Part shown: positions 7,343 to 16,629 of the stretch, one piece after another
Layout of the letters: each line of letters starts with the position of its first letter
Numbering within the stretch: the first letter of the stretch is position 1
NCBI GenBank assembly: GCA_946999025.1
Contig: CAMQBP010000022.1
Coordinates: 1 to 16,629, forward strand
From: an uncultured Prevotella sp.
GTDB lineage: Bacteria > Bacteroidota > Bacteroidia > Bacteroidales > Bacteroidaceae
Direction: 5' to 3'
Length of the DNA stretch: 16,629 bases
The notes under the pieces: model-generated
Told to the model about the DNA's origin: nothing
What the model saw: only the letters and a program-made list of their open reading frames with translations
The model's database searches: none
Program-made: the position numbers and the translations under genes

Positions 7343-8706
7343 TGAATAAGTGTCTCTCCGCGATGATTGTCGCAACCCTCACGGGAACCACTGTTCAGGC
7401 GCAAACCCTGCAAGCTGCGCCGCGACTGGTGGTGAACATCACCATCGACCAGTTGCGCAACGATTATATAGAGCATTATTCGCCACTGTATTCCCAAGAC
7501 GGTTTCAAGAAACTATTGCAAAAAGGCAGCGTCTACGAAGCTGCCAGTTACCCGTTCACGCCTGTCGACCGGGCTTCTGCCATAGCCACCATCGTCACCG
7601 GAACTACCCCCTATTACCATAATATCATCAGCACGCAGTGGCTCGACCGAAAGACGTTGCGCCCGGTTTTCTGTGTTGATGACACCCAACATAAGTCCTC
7701 ACCGCAACGCATGTCCACGTCCACCATTGGTGACGAACTGAAAGTTTCGAGCGGTGGTTCGGCCATCGTCTACGGTTTGGCGGCCAACCGAGAGGCTGCC
7801 GTGCTGTCAGCAGGACATGCAGCAGATGGCGCCATCTGGATAAACGATAAGACGGGCAGCTGGACAACGTCAAATTATTACGGCGAAAAAGCCCGCAAAT
7901 GGATCAACGCCTACAGCAGTACCAGGCCCCGACCCGGCAAAGAGAAGACGCAACTGAACGACGCTGTGAGCAACGCCTCCGTGAGCTGCGTGGTCAACAA
8001 TGCCATGGGTAAGGACGAAATTACCGACTTTTTGTCAGTCACCCTGTCGGCGGCAGGCGGCAATACCGATGCATGGCGAACGGATTTAGAGGCCGTTTAC
8101 CGTGGATTGGACAAGACCTTGGCATCGCTCATCACCCGCATCGAACAGGCAGTAGGTGCCAATCGGGTGCTCTTCGTGCTCACCAGCACGGGATACACCG
8201 AAGACCCAAAGGTTGACTATGCCAAATACCGCATCCCAACCGGAACGTTCTACATCAACCGAACGGCCAACCTGCTGAACATGTACCTTGGGGCCATCTA
8301 CGGACAAGCCCGCTATGTGGAGACATGCTACCGCAACCAGATATACCTCAACCGCAAGCTCATTGAAGACAGGCTGCTCTCTTACGAGGACGTTATCTCG
8401 CGTTCGAAAGACTTCCTCATTCAGATTGCGGGCATACGCAACGCCACCGAGAGTCCTTACAACCCCGCTGTCAGTGGTGATTTGCTCATAGAGGTTGCGC
8501 CAGGATGGCAGTTGTACAACGAAGACAATCAAGATCATTATACAGCACGCGCGTCGTTAGTGCCCTTCCCCATCATTTTTTACGGGGCAGGCATCAAACC
8601 TCAGCGCATCACCTTGCCCGTGACGGTTGACCGCATTGCGCCAACCATCGCCAAATCCATTCAAATCAGGGCGCCCAACGCCTGCAAGTCGGCACCGCTT
8701 CAGTAA
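7339..8706 (+). CDS. PafA-like alkaline phosphatase superfamily protein, probably catalytically inactive
   Basis: The 455-residue product has a signal peptide (cleavage after about residue 21, VQA before QT). The fold is recognisable from LVVNITIDQLRNDY (30-43), TGTTPYYHNIIS (87-98), the helix AVYRGLDKTLASL, IIFYGAGIK (412-420) and VDRIAPTIAKSI followed by PNAC near the end. These match secreted PafA-type alkaline phosphatases/type I phosphodiesterases. However, the usual TGPGHAS nucleophile loop is DRASAIA (77-83), placing Arg78 where the Thr nucleophile belongs; the S-TD-x-x-GH metal motif is replaced by SAAGGNT (237-243); and TADHG is TSTGY (282-286). Only Asp37 and perhaps His400 remain of the metal ligands. 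Alignment is from memory of family motifs. The frame is intact, so this looks like a maintained pseudoenzyme. It overlaps the upstream gene by 4 nt (ATGA). Confidence 0.82.
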   Translation: MMNKCLSAMIVATLTGTTVQAQTLQAAPRLVVNITIDQLRNDYIEHYSPLYSQDGFKKLLQKGSVYEAASYPFTPVDRASAIATIVTGTTPYYHNIISTQWLDRKTLRPVFCVDDTQHKSSPQRMSTSTIGDELKVSSGGSAIVYGLAANREAAVLSAGHAADGAIWINDKTGSWTTSNYYGEKARKWINAYSSTRPRPGKEKTQLNDAVSNASVSCVVNNAMGKDEITDFLSVTLSAAGGNTDAWRTDLEAVYRGLDKTLASLITRIEQAVGANRVLFVLTSTGYTEDPKVDYAKYRIPTGTFYINRTANLLNMYLGAIYGQARYVETCYRNQIYLNRKLIEDRLLSYEDVISRSKDFLIQIAGIRNATESPYNPAVSGDLLIEVAPGWQLYNEDNQDHYTARASLVPFPIIFYGAGIKPQRITLPVTVDRIAPTIAKSIQIRAPNACKSAPLQ

Positions 8707-8786
8707 GTCACACCTAACCGCATGTCATACAATTGGTTAGCGCAGATTTACCAAACATTCTTTCTTCCATTTATCCCTTCGGTTTC

Positions 8787-8852
8787 AAACTCATGGAGAT
8801 TGACCACCAAACTCATGGAGATTAAAGGCCAAACTCATAGAGATTAACCGCC
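8787..8852. repeat. 22-bp tandem repeat, three units
   Basis: Three contiguous units occupy 8787-8808, 8809-8830 and 8831-8852. Each begins AAACTCATGGAGATT (unit 3 has ATAG in place of ATGG) and ends CC; the seven-base tail before CC varies. A fourth unit may have decayed after 8852 (AAGGTCAATG). The array is non-coding and 150 bp upstream of the secA promoter. It has no sequence similarity to the 22-bp array at 15628. Confidence 0.9.
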
Positions 8853-9004
8853 AAGGTCAATGCTTTTGAAAAGCAAAACTTGAGAGGCTGAAATGAAAGG
8901 CCAGAAAGCCTACCTGACAAGGGATGCGAGGTGCCTGGACATGGCTTTATGCCAAGAATATCAAATAATTAAAAGAGAAGTGGCAAATTAACAAATTTTA
9001 TTCG

Positions 9005-9012
9005 TAATTTTG
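9005..9012 (+). promoter_or_regulatory. secA promoter -7 box
   Basis: TAATTTTG matches TAnnTTTG and continues CATC, as in the two divergent promoters near 6100. The predicted transcript starts near 9016, leaving a leader of about 40 nt that is A-rich and lacks a Shine-Dalgarno site. A -33 TTTG is not evident at the usual spacing. Confidence 0.65.
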
Positions 9013-9056
9013 CATCACATTATATAATAAGAAATAAACAAAAACAACCATAAAAG

Positions 9057-12389
<3,333 letters not shown>

Positions 12390-12475
12390 ACATCAACGTA
12401 TGAAAATGATAGAAGGTTGGAATCGCTCACAAACACACCAGAAATGGGCACACAACCGTCTATCATTTTTTTTGA

Positions 12476-12483
12476 TTCTTTTG
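12476..12483 (+). promoter_or_regulatory. Possible -7 box directly before the ABC ATPase gene
   Basis: TTCTTTTG is one mismatch from TAnnTTTG (T instead of A at position 2) and is followed by CACCC and then the ATG at 12489. If used, the mRNA would be essentially leaderless. A run of eight T at 12466-12473 precedes it. Read-through from secA is the alternative. Confidence 0.35.
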
Positions 12484-12488
12484 CACCC

Positions 12489-13283
12489 ATGAACATTCAA
12501 ATCAACAACTTAAAGAAGGCTTTTGGCGAGAAAATTGCCGTTGACATCCACAACTTCGAGATTCATGATGGGGATATTCTCGGACTGGTAGGTAACAATG
12601 GAGCCGGAAAAACCACGCTGTTCAGACTGCTACTCGACCTGCTGAAAGCCGATGAGGGGCAGGTTTTGCTCAGTTTCAGACACATCAACCCGCATCAGAT
12701 GCCTGCTTCAGAAACGCCAGTGGATGTTACACCGGCTGATGAAGCTTTCACGGTAGACCCTTCCCAATCGGAAGATTGGAAACAACATACGGGTGCCTAC
12801 ATCGACGAGGGATTCCTCATCGACTTTTTGACGCCAGAGGAATACTTTGAATTCATCGCCAAAGTGAATCACATCGACAAGGAACGTCTCTCCACATTCT
12901 TGGCTTCACTGTCCAAATTCATGAATGGCGAGATACTCGGTCAGAAGAAATTAATTCGCGATTTCTCTGCCGGGAACAAACAAAAAATAGGCATCATCTC
13001 CGCACTCATCGCACAACCGAAGCTGCTGATTCTTGATGAGCCTTTCAATTTCCTGGATCCTTCGAGCCAGAACTTCTTGAAACGCCTGTTGCTGAACTAT
13101 CATCAAACAACGGGAGCCACCATCCTCGTGAGCAGTCACAACCTGCAACACACGGTGGAAATATCCAATCGAGTGGCACTGATGGAGAAAGGTTCCATCA
13201 TCAAGGATCTGCCCAACATCAACGGACAGGCTGAAAAAGAACTGGAAGATTATTTCAATGGGACGCAGGATGCAGCCGAATAA
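12489..13283 (+). CDS. ABC transporter ATP-binding protein
   Basis: Starting at ATG 12489 (MNIQINNLKKAFGEKIAV) the product is 264 residues, a normal length for a single ABC ATPase. An upstream TTG at 12417 would add 24 non-family residues and is not used here. Motifs are GNNGAGKT (Walker A, 35-42), DFSAGNKQKIG (signature, 158-168, SAGNK instead of SGGQ), LLILDEPFNFLDP (Walker B and D loop, 179-191) and SSHN (switch His217). An Asp/Pro/Gln-rich insertion at about 63-97 precedes TGAYIDEGFLIDFLTPEEYF, a pattern of a Bacteroidota ABC subgroup. The substrate is unknown. No permease is adjacent: the next gene runs toward it and is comEC. The transporter partner must lie elsewhere, or the ATPase serves another membrane protein. 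Confidence 0.88.
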   Translation: MNIQINNLKKAFGEKIAVDIHNFEIHDGDILGLVGNNGAGKTTLFRLLLDLLKADEGQVLLSFRHINPHQMPASETPVDVTPADEAFTVDPSQSEDWKQHTGAYIDEGFLIDFLTPEEYFEFIAKVNHIDKERLSTFLASLSKFMNGEILGQKKLIRDFSAGNKQKIGIISALIAQPKLLILDEPFNFLDPSSQNFLKRLLLNYHQTTGATILVSSHNLQHTVEISNRVALMEKGSIIKDLPNINGQAEKELEDYFNGTQDAAE

Positions 13284-13299
13284 ACACAAAAAATGCTGA

Positions 13300-14844
13300 T
13301 TACATGATGCGCGAACGAACGTATGCTTGACGTAAATAAGATGCAACCCAGCAAACACAAGCAATGATGACGTACAGGATCGCTAACTGCCAAAGATTGA
13401 GGTGGATGCCTTCAACACTCGCTCCCGGCCAGGATGCGAGGAAGGACAGGTAGTGATTGAGGACCCGGGTCATCCAAGTTAGCGCGACAGCCACGACACT
13501 TTGCAACAACGGTACAAAGGACAAGGCGAACAAAAGACAGGAGGTATAGAGGATGAGGACGGTCAGTGGGATGGCCAACAGGTTGGTTAAGAGGAAATAA
13601 CACGAAAAACGGCCGAAATAATAGGCCACCAATGGAGCCGTACCTATCTGTGCCGCCAACGATACGGCCATCATTCCCCACAACTTTCCCATAACGGCAG
13701 ACCTGGCGAGAATGGCTTCTGGCATCCAACGCTCAATGGGTCGATAAAGCAACAGAATGGCCGCAACAGCCATAAAAGACAGTTGAAAGCCTACATCCCA
13801 TAAGCTCAGCGGATGCAGCAGCAACATCACGATGGCCGTAAATGACAGGGCATTGAGCGACATTTTATCGCGGTTGAGCAGTGACACCAATGAATAAACG
13901 GTGAGCATGATGGCCGAACGCATGACACTCGATGACATTCCCGTTAAAAACACATAGACCCAAACGGTCAACACCACGAAAGCAAGACTGAAAACACGTC
14001 GCAACTCTCGCCCACCCAGCACCAAAACAAGCAGTCCGTAGATAATACTAAGATGCAAACCAGACAGGGCCAAGATATGAGAAGCGCCCGAAATGGAAAA
14101 GATTTCCTTGGTCTGTTTGGACAAAAACGACTTTTCTCCCAACGTCATCGCAGCCAAGACGGCATAATCTTGTTCATCAAAACCATGGGCAGCATAATGA
14201 CTCAGCAGTTTTGCTCGCACCTTTTGCGCCTTCAAACGCAATCGTTCGAACCGAGGCATGCCTGTCAAATCAAGCTGACATTGCGCCCAATCACGATGAT
14301 AGATGAACGTTTGCGCCCGATAACCCCGTATCGCCATCCACCGTTGATAATTGAAATGACGAGCTGAGGGATAATTACGAATGGGCTGAAAGGCCGAACG
14401 AAACTGGATTCCATCGCCCACTTTCAACGCCTCATAACGCCTCTCAACGGTATCGCGCAATATCGATGCCCTCACTTTTTGGCCGGATAAAAGGCCGGAA
14501 AGGACATACAAATCGCACTGAACCACTTTACCTCTCACCTTTGGCGTGGTCATCACGACGGCTTCAGACACATGTTCTTCCTCGGGAATGGGTACAGCCA
14601 GACGGTTTTTCTGCATGGTTATGAGCAGAAAGCCAAAGCACATCACGGTGAAAAGGATGGCCACTCCCTGCGCTGTTTTCCATCGATAGCAAGCTAATGC
14701 AATCAACAAAGCTGATGAAACAATGACCAACCACAGCCATGTTGGCACGACAAACCCGAAAGAGTCGCCTGCAACAAGACCTACAATCAATGCCAAGACA
14801 ACCCTAAAGAGGGGATAACGTTGCAGCCAGTCACGCACTTTCAT
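13300..14844 (-). CDS. comEC: ComEC/Rec2-family membrane protein, lacking the metallo-beta-lactamase domain
   Basis: The 514-residue product has N-terminal helices (about 13-80), a soluble DUF4131/OB-like segment (about 90-190, ending NYPSARHFNYQRWMAIRGY), and the competence core from about 225: LAAMTLGEKSFLSKQTKEIF then ISGASHILALSGLHLSIIYG (251-270), followed by eight or nine helices up to the end. ComEC forms the inner-membrane channel that takes up single-stranded DNA. B. subtilis ComEC carries a C-terminal beta-lactamase-like nuclease domain; this protein stops after the last helix, as do many Bacteroidota homologues, so any nuclease must be separate. The gene lies 40 nt after DUF2461 stops and converges on the ABC ATPase gene with a 16-nt gap. 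Natural transformation is not demonstrated by the presence of comEC alone. Confidence 0.9.
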   Translation of the reverse strand: MKVRDWLQRYPLFRVVLALIVGLVAGDSFGFVVPTWLWLVIVSSALLIALACYRWKTAQGVAILFTVMCFGFLLITMQKNRLAVPIPEEEHVSEAVVMTTPKVRGKVVQCDLYVLSGLLSGQKVRASILRDTVERRYEALKVGDGIQFRSAFQPIRNYPSARHFNYQRWMAIRGYRAQTFIYHRDWAQCQLDLTGMPRFERLRLKAQKVRAKLLSHYAAHGFDEQDYAVLAAMTLGEKSFLSKQTKEIFSISGASHILALSGLHLSIIYGLLVLVLGGRELRRVFSLAFVVLTVWVYVFLTGMSSSVMRSAIMLTVYSLVSLLNRDKMSLNALSFTAIVMLLLHPLSLWDVGFQLSFMAVAAILLLYRPIERWMPEAILARSAVMGKLWGMMAVSLAAQIGTAPLVAYYFGRFSCYFLLTNLLAIPLTVLILYTSCLLFALSFVPLLQSVVAVALTWMTRVLNHYLSFLASWPGASVEGIHLNLWQLAILYVIIACVCWVASYLRQAYVRSRIM

Positions 14845-14884
14845 TCATCATCGTCCATCAAATTGATTCGTAGTTGTCTTGAGA

Positions 14885-15595
14885 CTATTCATAATCATCA
14901 ATCACACGATTGGTGAATTCCATCATGGGTTGAGCCACCTTGAATAGTTCTGTCATAGGTTCTATCCAGCCATTTCCCTCAAAGAAATCATCTTCAACCC
15001 GATGCCAGCAAGCATAATCTTTCATTCGAAGATAATCAATAAACTCATAATCGGCAGGAAAACCCTTCGGACAGGTCTTCAATCGACTGATTCCAAAGCC
15101 CTTATCCGATGCCTGTTCATCACTCCACGAACCCTGAGTGGCATAACCAAAGAAATGAACAAACTTGCCATTCTCCACACATCTTCGCCACTCGTCAATG
15201 TTGCCCATAATCTCATTACGGCAAGAGGTCAAGATATGAGTGGGCAACCAATAAGCTCCAGCCGACAACAGGCAATGGCCTGGCTGCACATGGATGTAAT
15301 AACCAGCATGTAACGACTTACGACCTTTGGCGCTGATGTATGCGCCAAAATGCCTTTTATAGGGCGATTTATCGGGCGAGAAACGTGTGTCACGGTTAAA
15401 ACGAAAGCATGCTTCCTTGGCTGTTACATGCGATACGGAGGCATCAAACTTAGAGATGGCTGCGATAGCTCGATCCACTCCCTCCTCAAAATCGTTGCGA
15501 CAAGCCAAATATTCGTCTTTATGGGCTTGATACCAGTCACGATTATTGTTCTTGGCAATGCGCTCTAAATATTTTAAGATGCGTTGGATGTTCAT
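14885..15595 (-). CDS. DUF2461 family protein
   Basis: The 236-residue product matches the DUF2461/TIGR02453 family across its length: NNRDWYQAHKDEYLACRNDF near 17-36, FRFNRDTRFSPDKSPYKRHF (64-83), HAGYYIHVQPGHCLLSAGAYW (96-116) and a C-terminal LRMKDYACWHRVEDDFFEG. No enzymatic role is established for the family, and no signal peptide or membrane segment is visible, so it is probably cytoplasmic. It is the first gene of a probable two-gene unit with comEC (40-nt gap). The upstream region is occupied by a 22-bp tandem array, and no clean TAnnTTTG box is present before the start. Confidence 0.9.
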   Translation of the reverse strand: MNIQRILKYLERIAKNNNRDWYQAHKDEYLACRNDFEEGVDRAIAAISKFDASVSHVTAKEACFRFNRDTRFSPDKSPYKRHFGAYISAKGRKSLHAGYYIHVQPGHCLLSAGAYWLPTHILTSCRNEIMGNIDEWRRCVENGKFVHFFGYATQGSWSDEQASDKGFGISRLKTCPKGFPADYEFIDYLRMKDYACWHRVEDDFFEGNGWIEPMTELFKVAQPMMEFTNRVIDDYE

Positions 15596-15605
15596 ATAAT
15601 CAATG

Positions 15606-15715
15606 TTTTGAAGATGTACGATGCTAATTTCAAAGATGGTTTAGGCAAGATACAAAGATGGTTTAGGCAAGTTTCAAAGACAATTCATGCAAGTTTGGAA
15701 GATGTTAATCGCTTA
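15606..15715. repeat. 22-bp tandem repeat spanning the DUF2461/nth junction
   Basis: The core (15628-15693) consists of three contiguous 22-bp units. Units 1 and 2 share 20 of 22 bases around CAAAGATGGTTTAGGCAAG; unit 3 (15672-15693) matches unit 1 at 17 positions. Decayed units flank it: 15606-15627 (13 of 22) and 15694-15715 (12 of 22). The array starts 11 bp upstream of the DUF2461 start and runs through the nth stop codon (15685), supplying the last residues of endonuclease III. It is unrelated in sequence to the array at 8787. Confidence 0.88.
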
Positions 15716-16335
15716 GGACAAATCTGGTCAAACTGGCACTTTTCACACTTGGGGCGCTGACTTTGACAGATGTATCTGCCATGCAAAAGCAGCCAATGGT
15801 GCGCCCTCGACACATCCTCTGCAGGGATGTACTTCATCAATTCAAGTTCAACTTTCAAGGGAGTGTTGGCCTTTTGTGACACCAACCCCATGCGATGGCT
15901 CACTCTATAGACGTGAGTGTCAACGGCAATCTTTGCTTTTCCATACCAAACAGCTTGCACTACGTTGGCCGTCTTGCGCCCTACGCCAGGCAATTTCACC
16001 AAATCGGCGGTATTGTCTGGCACTTCTCCGCCGAAATCGCTTACTAACATTTGCGCCATTTCCACCAAATGTCTTGATTTAGCATTAGGATAACTCACAC
16101 TGCGCACATATTCCAACACCTCTTCGGGCGTAGCCTGTGCCATCGACTGTGCATCAGGATAACGCAAAAATAAAGCCGGTGTCACCTGATTGATGCGCTT
16201 ATCGGTGCATTGCGCGCTTAATAATGTGGCGACCAACAGCTGGAAAGCCGACCCAAACTCAAGCTCGGTCGTAACGATGGGCGTTGTTTTTCTGAAATAA
16301 TCGAGGATATATTGATATCTTTCCTTTCGTGTCAT
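15685..16335 (-). CDS. nth: Endonuclease III (DNA glycosylase/AP lyase)
   Basis: Nth removes oxidised pyrimidines and cleaves abasic sites in base excision repair. From ATG 16335 (MTRKERYQYILDYF) the protein is 216 residues, close to the usual 211. The start is preferred over an in-frame ATG at 16404, which would add 23 unrelated residues and place the promoter inside the gene. Visible motifs are LLSAQCTDKRIN (38-49), the helix-hairpin-helix LPGVGRKTA (115-123) with catalytic Lys121, VDTHVYRV (138-145) with catalytic Asp139, and a 4Fe-4S loop with Cys190, Cys197, Cys200 and Cys206 in the C-x6-C-x2-C-x5-C pattern. All key residues are present. The short tail after Cys206 is encoded by the neighbouring repeat array. 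The gene has its own promoter and stands between cydB and DUF2461, both in the same direction. Confidence 0.97.
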   Translation of the reverse strand: MTRKERYQYILDYFRKTTPIVTTELEFGSAFQLLVATLLSAQCTDKRINQVTPALFLRYPDAQSMAQATPEEVLEYVRSVSYPNAKSRHLVEMAQMLVSDFGGEVPDNTADLVKLPGVGRKTANVVQAVWYGKAKIAVDTHVYRVSHRMGLVSQKANTPLKVELELMKYIPAEDVSRAHHWLLLHGRYICQSQRPKCEKCQFDQICPKRLTSSKLA

Positions 16336-16339
16336 ATCA

Positions 16340-16347
16340 CAAAAATA
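16340..16347 (-). promoter_or_regulatory. nth promoter -7 box
   Basis: TATTTTTG on the minus strand matches TAnnTTTG. A CTTG lies 20 bp upstream, a 3-of-4 match to the -33 TTTG at the normal spacing. The final G is only 4 nt before the ATG at 16335, predicting a transcript starting at or next to the start codon. Confidence 0.68.
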
Positions 16348-16412
16348 CGAAACATTTCGCAAATCACCAAGCCCTGGAAGCGTTTTCACACACCGCAGCA
16401 TCAAGGTTGCTC

Positions 16413-16463
16413 GATAAAAAAAATGTGACCAAACTCAGGTTTCTCACCGAATTTAGTCACATT
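16413..16463 (-). terminator. Intrinsic terminator downstream of cydB
   Basis: An 8-bp inverted repeat (16456-16463 paired with 16422-16429, AATGTGAC/GTCACATT) encloses 26 bases that can form a smaller inner hairpin. On the minus strand it is followed by a T run (complement of A at 16415-16423). It lies 20 bp after the cydB stop and upstream of nth, so it should separate the two transcripts. Confidence 0.72.
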
Positions 16464-16482
16464 CTTTTATGATTTGATAAGC

Positions 16483-16629
16483 TTAATAAGCATCTCCATG
16501 TTTAATCTCTTCTTTCGTGATTTTCTTGCTATCCATGGCATACCATACATAAACAATATAAGCAAGGACGAATGGAATGAAGAGTGAAACAATGGCCATG
16601 GTGCGCAATGTAAATTCACTACTACTACT
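16483..16629 (-). CDS. cydB: Cytochrome bd ubiquinol oxidase subunit II, C-terminal fragment
   Basis: The minus-strand frame is open from the window edge to TAA (16483-16485), giving the last 48 residues. They read SSSSEFTLRTMAIVSLFIPF, a hydrophobic helix VLAYIVYVWYAMD, and a charged tail KKITKEEIKHGDAY. This matches the final transmembrane helix and cytoplasmic tail of Bacteroidota CydB. CydB with CydA forms cytochrome bd, a high-affinity quinol oxidase that lets otherwise anaerobic Bacteroidales scavenge oxygen. Haem ligands are in CydA and the N-terminal part of the subunits, outside the window. A serine run encoded by four AGT codons is at the edge. Confidence 0.82.
   Translation of the reverse strand, partial: SSSSEFTLRTMAIVSLFIPFVLAYIVYVWYAMDSKKITKEEIKHGDAY

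Larger units (their letters stand above)
8707..9056. other. 350-bp intergenic region between the phosphatase-like gene and secA
   Basis: No credible gene is present. In order it holds a weak inverted repeat CTAACC/GGTTAG (8714-8719 and 8735-8740, no T tract), a 22-bp tandem array (8787-8852), a 15-base near-palindrome TGCTTTTGAAAAGCA (8861-8875), a less structured stretch with short GGCC/AGCC pairings, and the secA promoter (9005-9012). I see no convincing intrinsic terminator for the upstream operon. Confidence 0.7.

Noticed and set aside
8086..8538. 150-codon minus-strand frame within the phosphatase-like gene
   Set aside because: It is antisense to an intact exported protein gene, with no promoter or domain evidence.
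8787..8852. CRISPR array
   Set aside because: Units are contiguous 22-bp copies with no unique spacers, only three copies, and no cas genes are nearby.
12417..12488. TTG start extending the ABC ATPase by 24 residues
   Set aside because: The added residues do not resemble ABC N-termini, and ATG 12489 gives the standard start before the first strand.
16336..16404. Longer N-terminus for endonuclease III
   Set aside because: The extra 23 residues are not family-like and would cover the -7 box.

Overview
The window reads as a housekeeping stretch of a Bacteroidota chromosome, most likely a Prevotella-like member of the Bacteroidales. The support is fourfold: SecA is long (1110 aa) with insertions; a cluster encodes an outer-membrane barrel, LptC, a CNNM/CorC-type protein and a PpiD-like isomerase; DUF4105 and PafA-like families are present; and promoters resemble the Bacteroidota -7 consensus TAnnTTTG, with few Shine-Dalgarno sites. 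Genus is inference. I see no rRNA, tRNA, CRISPR array, integrase or insertion sequence.

Layout. 1-194 (+) is the 3' end of an N-carbamoylputrescine amidase (aguB), closed by a symmetrical terminator (321-360) that also faces the convergent neighbour. 438-6043 (-) is an envelope-biogenesis block, transcribed from a promoter near 6070: outer-membrane barrel, lptC, CNNM/CorC-like protein, then, after 189 bp, the PpiD-like periplasmic chaperone. 6134-8706 (+) is a divergent two-gene unit with an ATGA overlap: a DUF4105 protein with a multi-pass membrane tail and a PafA-like alkaline-phosphatase-superfamily protein that has lost most catalytic residues. A 350-bp gap (8707-9056) carries a 22-bp tandem repeat and the secA promoter. 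9057-12389 (+) is secA, followed by an ABC ATPase (12489-13283). On the minus strand follow comEC (13300-14844) with DUF2461 upstream (14885-15595), nth (15685-16335), and the 3' end of cydB (16483-16629).

Most genes serve envelope construction (SecA export, PpiD-like folding, LptC lipopolysaccharide transport, an outer-membrane barrel) with DNA repair or uptake genes (nth, comEC) alongside. The most notable points are: (1) three genes (DUF4105, ABC ATPase, nth) whose -7 box ends only 4-5 nt before the start codon, suggesting leaderless mRNAs; (2) a probable pseudo-phosphatase co-translated with a putative permuted papain-fold membrane protein; (3) two unrelated intergenic tandem arrays with the same 22-bp period, one running into the nth 3' end; (4) mirror-image divergent promoters forming a perfect 12-bp inverted repeat. 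I do not see a clear-cut new multi-gene defence or mobile system here.
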